NCBI GenBank assembly: GCA_049587975.1
Contig: JBAVEY010000379.1
Coordinates: 1 to 9,337 of the forward strand
Direction of reading: 5' to 3'
DNA length: 9,337 nucleotides
Source: DASSJM01 sp049587975
Lineage (GTDB): Bacteria; Actinomycetota; UBA4738; HRBIN12
The notes under the pieces were generated by a model. It had not been told where the DNA came from, did no database searches, and worked only from the letters and a program-made list of their open reading frames with translations. How positions within the stretch are numbered: position 1 is the first letter of the stretch; each line of letters starts with the position of its first letter. The position numbers and the translations under genes are program-made. This document shows positions 5,879-9,337 of the stretch, one piece after another.

Positions 5879-6655
5879 TTACAACACCTTGGCGAGGAAC
5901 TGCTTCAGGCGCTCGGTCTGGGGCCGGTAGAACATCTCCCTCGGCTCCCCCTCCTCCGCGACCCGGCCCTCATCGAGGAAGAGCATCCGGGTCCCGACCT
6001 CGCGCGCGAACCCCATCTCGTGCGTGACGACCATCATCGTCATGCCGTCGCCGGCCAGCCGGATCATCACCTCGAGGACCTCGCCCACCAGCTCGGGATC
6101 CAGGGCCGAGGTGACTTCGTCGAAGAGCATGAGCGTCGGCCGCATCGCGAGCGCCCGGGCGATCGCCACCCGCTGCTGCTGACCTCCCGAGAGCTGCCCG
6201 GGGTAGGCGCTGACCTTGTTCCCCATCCCGACCCGAGCGAGCTGATCCATGGCGCGCTCATGCGCTTCGTCGCCCGAAAGGTGCAGGACCTTCTCGAGCG
6301 CCAGCGTCACGTTCCGCAGTGCGGTCATGTGGGGGAACAGGTTGTAGGCCTGGAAGACGATGCCGATGTGGGTCCGCACCTCGTTCAGGTCGGCCCGGAT
6401 GTCGCTGATGTTCTGGTTCTGGAACCAGACCTCCCCCAAGGTCGGGACCTCGAGCATGCTCGCGCAGCGGAGCAGGGTCGACTTGCCTCCTCCGGAGGGC
6501 CCGATGATGACGACGACGTCACGCTGCTGCATCGTGAGGTCCACGCCCTTGAGCACGTGCAGGTTCCCGAACCACTTGTGCACCCCTTCCAGGCGGACGA
6601 GGGCTTCGCCGGCCGGGGCGGAGACCGGCGCGACGGGGGCCTCGGTCTCCCCCAT
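5879..6655 (-). CDS. Polar amino-acid ABC transporter ATP-binding protein
   Basis: ATPase of 258 aa of the GlnQ/HisP/GluA type that powers the importer encoded by the two upstream genes. All nucleotide-binding motifs are intact: Walker A GPSGGGKST (52-60), Q-loop Q102, signature LSGGQQQR (155-162), Walker B LMLFDE (175-180), D-loop SALD (183-186) and switch H212. An Ala/Pro/Glu-rich stretch of about 17 residues precedes the domain. The ATG at 6655 overlaps the permease TGA by one base (TGATG), indicating translational coupling. A much longer frame continues upstream to 7384, but it is the permease gene read out of frame and is not used. The exact amino acid cannot be told from this subunit. 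Confidence 0.95.
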   Translation of the reverse strand: MGETEAPVAPVSAPAGEALVRLEGVHKWFGNLHVLKGVDLTMQQRDVVVIIGPSGGGKSTLLRCASMLEVPTLGEVWFQNQNISDIRADLNEVRTHIGIVFQAYNLFPHMTALRNVTLALEKVLHLSGDEAHERAMDQLARVGMGNKVSAYPGQLSGGQQQRVAIARALAMRPTLMLFDEVTSALDPELVGEVLEVMIRLAGDGMTMMVVTHEMGFAREVGTRMLFLDEGRVAEEGEPREMFYRPQTERLKQFLAKVL

Positions 6656-7803
6656 CAGGCCCCCGCGCCCGCGATCCCGACGAGGCCACTCCGCAGCCGC
6701 TTCTCGGCGGCGTTCACGAGCCTGATGAGCGGGAGGGTCACCACGAGGTACGCGACCGCGGCCACGGTGAAGAAGGTGGAGTTGAACGTCGCCGACTGCC
6801 CCTCCCGGGCCAGGGTGAAGATGTCGTACTGGGATGACGTCAGGCCGAGGACGACGACCAGGGCGGTGTCCTTGATCAGGATCACGAACTCGTTCATGAG
6901 CGGCGGGATCACCCGGCGGATCGCCTGCGGGACGATCGCGTACCGCATCGCCTGGACGTAGCTCATCCCCAGCGACCGTGCCGCCTCGATCTGCCCACGT
7001 TCGATCGACTGGATGCCGGCGCGGAAGACCTCGGCGGCGTAGGCCCCCGTGTTCAAGGCGAAGACGATGATCGCCACCTGGAACGCCGACAGGCTGAGCC
7101 CGAACCCGAACGATAGGAGGAAGTACCCCGTGACCAGCTGCCAGATCAGCGGGGTTCCGCGGAAGAAGTTGATGTAGATCCTCGCCGGAGCTCGGACCGA
7201 CCGTCGTTCGGAGATCGTCAGGACGCCAAGGACCAGGCCGATCATGATCCCGCCGAACTCGCCGGTGAACGCGAGCACGAGGGTGTTGCGCATCCCCCGG
7301 AGGAACGCGCCGCCGTAGCCCTGCAGATCGGCGAAGTTCAGGAAGTGCTTCGAGAACAGGCCCGGCGTCACCGAGCGGAACCACAAGATCGCGAGCGCGA
7401 GCAGCACCGCCTGCGCACCCAGCACCGCACCGGTGATCGCCTGCTCGCGTTTGCGCTTCGAATCCATGCGCCGGTACGAGGCGGCCCCGAGCACGAGCGC
7501 GACCACGCCCAGCCCGATCCCTGCGAAGAGCGCGGTGGACGTCACCGGGTCCTGCAGGGCCTCGATGATGTTGCAGACGCCGATCGCCCCGTTGTCCGTG
7601 GGCGAGATCTCGGCGTCGAGACAGGCCTGGGTCAGGACCCGGTCCGAGAAGGCGTAGTTCGTCTGGGTGACCACGATGCCGATGGCGATCACCACGAGGG
7701 ATGCGATGCCGAGGGCCAGGATGGTCGCGGGGAGCGGAGCCGTGGGTCCACGGACGTCGGGCGCGACGTCGGGTTCGAGCGCCGGTGCTTCCGTGATCGC
7801 CAT
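6655..7803 (-). CDS. Polar amino-acid ABC transporter permease with extra N-terminal membrane segments
   Basis: Membrane subunit of 382 aa, HisM/HisQ family, longer than the usual 220-280 aa. The permease domain proper begins near residue 169 (RGMRNTL). It includes the EAA loop EAARSLGMSYVQAM (273-286) that docks the ATPase, ending in IVPQA (290-294). The additional 165 residues hold three predicted helices (about 24-46, 89-109, 122-142). They flank an outside loop with two cysteines (C61, C77) that could form a disulfide, and a basic inside loop RRMDSKRKR (111-119). Only one permease gene is present, so a homodimer is likely. The ATG at 7803 has GGAGG 7 nt upstream. It follows the binding-protein gene after a 70-nt gap containing a strong hairpin. 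Confidence 0.94.
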   Translation of the reverse strand: MAITEAPALEPDVAPDVRGPTAPLPATILALGIASLVVIAIGIVVTQTNYAFSDRVLTQACLDAEISPTDNGAIGVCNIIEALQDPVTSTALFAGIGLGVVALVLGAASYRRMDSKRKREQAITGAVLGAQAVLLALAILWFRSVTPGLFSKHFLNFADLQGYGGAFLRGMRNTLVLAFTGEFGGIMIGLVLGVLTISERRSVRAPARIYINFFRGTPLIWQLVTGYFLLSFGFGLSLSAFQVAIIVFALNTGAYAAEVFRAGIQSIERGQIEAARSLGMSYVQAMRYAIVPQAIRRVIPPLMNEFVILIKDTALVVVLGLTSSQYDIFTLAREGQSATFNSTFFTVAAVAYLVVTLPLIRLVNAAEKRLRSGLVGIAGAGA

Positions 7804-7825
7804 CGGCTCACCTCCATAAGCGAGA

Positions 7826-7851
7826 GGGTCCGCGCAGATCGGCGCGGACCC
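7826..7851 (-). promoter_or_regulatory. Intercistronic hairpin between binding-protein and permease genes
   Basis: Arms GGGTCCGCGC (7826-7835) and GCGCGGACCC (7842-7851) are perfectly complementary over 10 bp around a 6-nt loop, with no T-tract. In many importers such a hairpin after the binding-protein gene causes partial termination or shields the upstream mRNA from 3' decay, so that more binding protein than permease is made. That role is inferred here from position. Confidence 0.6.
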
Positions 7852-7873
7852 CCTCAGACCGTCCGTTCGTCTG

Positions 7874-8755
7874 TCAGGTCGTCGGTTTGAACTCCTCGGG
7901 GATGGAGTCGGGCGGGAAGTACTTGTCGAAGATCTCCTGGTACGTCCCGTCGGCGACGATCTGCGCGAAGACCGTGTTCACGGCCTCGCGCAGGTCCGGG
8001 TTCGACGGCGAGAACGCGAACCCGTATTTCTCGTTCGTGTCGATGTCCTGCACGACCGCGAGCTCGGGCAGGTCGGCGATGATCCCCACGGCCGCCGGCT
8101 TGTCGACGATGGCCCCGACGATGTTGCCGGCCTCGAGGTCACGCATGGCGTCCGGGGCCAGCAGGAACGTCTTGATGTCCACGCCCTGGGGCGCGAGGTT
8201 CTGTTCCGCCCAGTCCTTGCCGGTGGTGCCCTTCTGGACGCCGACCACGTCGCCCTGACCGAGCTGATCGGTGGAGGTGATGTCCGGCGTCTCTGCCGTG
8301 TTCACCGTGAGGGACTGCAGGGAGTTGAAGTACGGGACCGAGAAGTCGACGACCTGCTCACGCTCGTCGGTGATCGTCGACGCGGCGGCGACCATGTCGA
8401 ATTGGTCGCCCGCCACGGCGGTGAAGATCGTGTCGAAGTCCGCCTTCACCCAATCGACCGTGAGCCCGAGACGGCTCGCGATCTCCGTGGTGAGGTCGAC
8501 GTCGAACCCCGTCTCGACACCCGCCTTGACCGACTCGAACGGGGAATAGTCCAGGCACGACCCCACGGTCAGCTTCCCTTCCGTGAGCGTCGTGAACGAC
8601 GGGATGCCGGTCCCACCGGTTCCGCCGGTGGCGCCGCTCTCCGCCGTCCCGCCCGTGCCGCCGGTGGGACCTTCGTTGTCGTTGCTCGCGCACGCGGCCA
8701 CGATCAGCGCGAACACCGCGACCGATGCGGCCAGCAAGACCCTCGATCTCTTCAC
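7874..8755 (-). CDS. Amino-acid-binding lipoprotein of ABC importer (family 3)
   Basis: Extracytoplasmic solute-binding protein of 293 aa that delivers an amino acid to the permease encoded next. The N-terminus is a lipoprotein signal: basic MKRSR, a hydrophobic core and the lipobox VAAC with C22 as the lipid-modified residue. A flexible Gly/Thr linker (about 24-52) follows, and the family-3 binding domain begins near 53. ITDERE supplies the Arg that usually grips the ligand carboxylate, and AIVDKP the Asp that usually binds the amino group, so an ordinary alpha-amino acid is a reasonable ligand. Which one is not clear; the Glu/Gln/polar group is likely. The start is GTG 8755, with AGGGGA about 5 nt upstream. 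It is the first gene of the apparent four-gene operon. Confidence 0.94.
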   Translation of the reverse strand: MKRSRVLLAASVAVFALIVAACASNDNEGPTGGTGGTAESGATGGTGGTGIPSFTTLTEGKLTVGSCLDYSPFESVKAGVETGFDVDLTTEIASRLGLTVDWVKADFDTIFTAVAGDQFDMVAAASTITDEREQVVDFSVPYFNSLQSLTVNTAETPDITSTDQLGQGDVVGVQKGTTGKDWAEQNLAPQGVDIKTFLLAPDAMRDLEAGNIVGAIVDKPAAVGIIADLPELAVVQDIDTNEKYGFAFSPSNPDLREAVNTVFAQIVADGTYQEIFDKYFPPDSIPEEFKPTT

Positions 8756-8787
8756 CGCGTCCCCTTTCTCCCCGCCGAGCCGTGCTC

Positions 8788-8815
8788 AAGGTACGAACCC
8801 CTATCCTCCCCCCAA
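8788..8815 (-). promoter_or_regulatory. Possible promoter of the amino-acid ABC operon
   Basis: On the minus strand TTGGGG (8810-8815) and TACCTT (8788-8793) are separated by 16 bp, which would start the transcript about 25-30 nt before the GTG at 8755. The -35 is imperfect. A second pairing, TTGAGC (8827-8832) with GAGGAT (8803-8808) at 18 bp, is an alternative. Some promoter is expected here because a hairpin separates this operon from the upstream gene. Confidence 0.35.
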
Positions 8816-8830
8816 TCGGGCTCCTCGCTC

Positions 8831-8852
8831 AAGCGGCTGCTACGCACCGCTT
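8831..8852 (-). terminator. Hairpin after the LivJ-type gene
   Basis: Four nt after the stop codon (8857-8859), AAGCGG and CCGCTT form a 6-bp stem extended by TGC/GCA past one bulged G, with a tiny loop. There is no T-tract, but the position directly behind a stop suggests a terminator or mRNA end structure. Confidence 0.4.
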
Positions 8853-8856
8853 CCGA

Positions 8857-9337
8857 TCAGATCTCCTCCCAGGCTGCGCGGACCCATCGGCCTCCATCCA
8901 CCCGGTAGAGCCGGAGCAACGCCCTGGGCTCGAGCGGTTCCCCGTCGGCACCGAACCGATGCGTGCCCTCCAGCCCCTCGACCTCGGTGAGCGTCCCGAG
9001 CGACGCGGCGACCCTCGCGCGGCTGACCTGGCCCGAGGCGAGGGCGCGCAGGATCAGGTGCGCGGCATCCCATCCCTCCACGGCGTAGGCCCCCGGCGCC
9101 ACGCCGTGTTCGGACTGGAAGTCCTGGATGAACCGGCGAGCGGCGAGCTCGGTCGAGGTGGAGACGTTGGCGCAAGGGCAGAGCGCGAACGAGCCCTCGG
9201 CGGCTGTCCCCGCCGCCGACAGGAAGTCGGGATCGAGCAGGCGATCGCCTCCGACGAAGGTCACACCGGCCGGCCCGAGCACCCGCGCCGCGTCGGCGCC
9301 GCCGTCGGGGCCGCCCGCCCAGATGACGGTGTCGCAC
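8857..9337 (-). CDS. LivJ-type ABC substrate-binding protein, C-terminal part only
   Basis: The frame is open from the right edge to the TGA at 8857, giving 159 complete codons with the start outside the window; the GTG at 9282 is internal. The visible part matches the C-terminal lobe of type-1 periplasmic binding proteins (Leu/Ile/Val-binding family). It has a TVIWAGGPDGGADAAR strand-helix unit at the edge, then GVTFVGGDRLLDPDFL and YAVEGWDAAHLILRAL, and a terminal beta segment ALLRLYRVDGGRWV. Such proteins capture branched-chain amino acids, amides or related small molecules outside the cell, but the ligand cannot be inferred from this half. A CPC motif (ALCPCA, at about 9168-9185) is notable. 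Fusion to another domain at the missing N-terminus cannot be excluded. It is separated from the next operon by 101 nt. Confidence 0.85.
   Translation of the reverse strand, partial: CDTVIWAGGPDGGADAARVLGPAGVTFVGGDRLLDPDFLSAAGTAAEGSFALCPCANVSTSTELAARRFIQDFQSEHGVAPGAYAVEGWDAAHLILRALASGQVSRARVAASLGTLTEVEGLEGTHRFGADGEPLEPRALLRLYRVDGGRWVRAAWEEI

Noticed and set aside
6656..7384. N-terminal extension of the ATPase frame to 7384
   Set aside because: The added residues are the permease gene read in another frame. The ATPase motifs and the TGATG junction support the start at 6655.
8600..8670. GGT/CCG-type short repeats near the start of the binding-protein gene
   Set aside because: They encode the Gly/Thr-rich linker behind the lipobox, a common flexible spacer in such lipoproteins, and are not a CRISPR or other mobile repeat.

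Overview
The window is high-GC DNA (roughly two thirds G+C) that looks like an actinomycete-type chromosome (Actinomycetota), probably from an uncultured or poorly sampled lineage. The main evidence is the gene pair polA followed by rpsA on one strand, an order known from Mycobacterium and Streptomyces. In addition, the S1 protein is close to actinobacterial RpsA through its four S1 domains, and the DNA polymerase I has the Tyr of mycobacterial PolA in motif B together with a decayed proofreading domain. GTG starts and TAnnnT-type -10 boxes fit the same picture. I cannot name a genus.

Layout. Positions 1-1283 (minus) hold most of rpsA, running off the left edge. It has its own promoter at 1387-1416 and a structured leader. 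Positions 1430-4075 (minus) are polA. Positions 4076-4251 are a divergent control region. It holds a possible leaderless polA promoter, a perfect 12-bp palindrome, a good promoter reading right and a leader hairpin. Positions 4252-5109 (plus) are an FTR1/EfeU-family iron permease. Positions 5110-5502 have no convincing protein gene. They contain a near-consensus promoter (TTGACA, 17 bp, TACATT) reading into about 220 nt of dense hairpins, which I interpret as a candidate unannotated structured RNA. This is the most interesting part of the window.

From 5503 to 8755 (minus) lies one likely operon. In transcription order it encodes a family-3 amino-acid-binding lipoprotein, a long HisM/Q-type permease, a GlnQ/GluA-type ATPase and a small exported cupredoxin. 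The first two genes are separated by a strong hairpin, the next two overlap by one base (TGATG), and the cupredoxin ribosome site overlaps the ATPase stop codon. The ABC genes form a complete polar amino-acid importer. The cupredoxin is an unexpected fourth member; its right-hand neighbour in the other direction is the iron permease, so a metal-related role is possible but unproven. At the right edge (8857-9337, minus) is the C-terminal part of a LivJ-type (branched-chain amino acid) substrate-binding protein, probably a separate transcription unit.

Many long open frames lie antisense or out of frame within these genes. They are codon-bias shadows and were left out.
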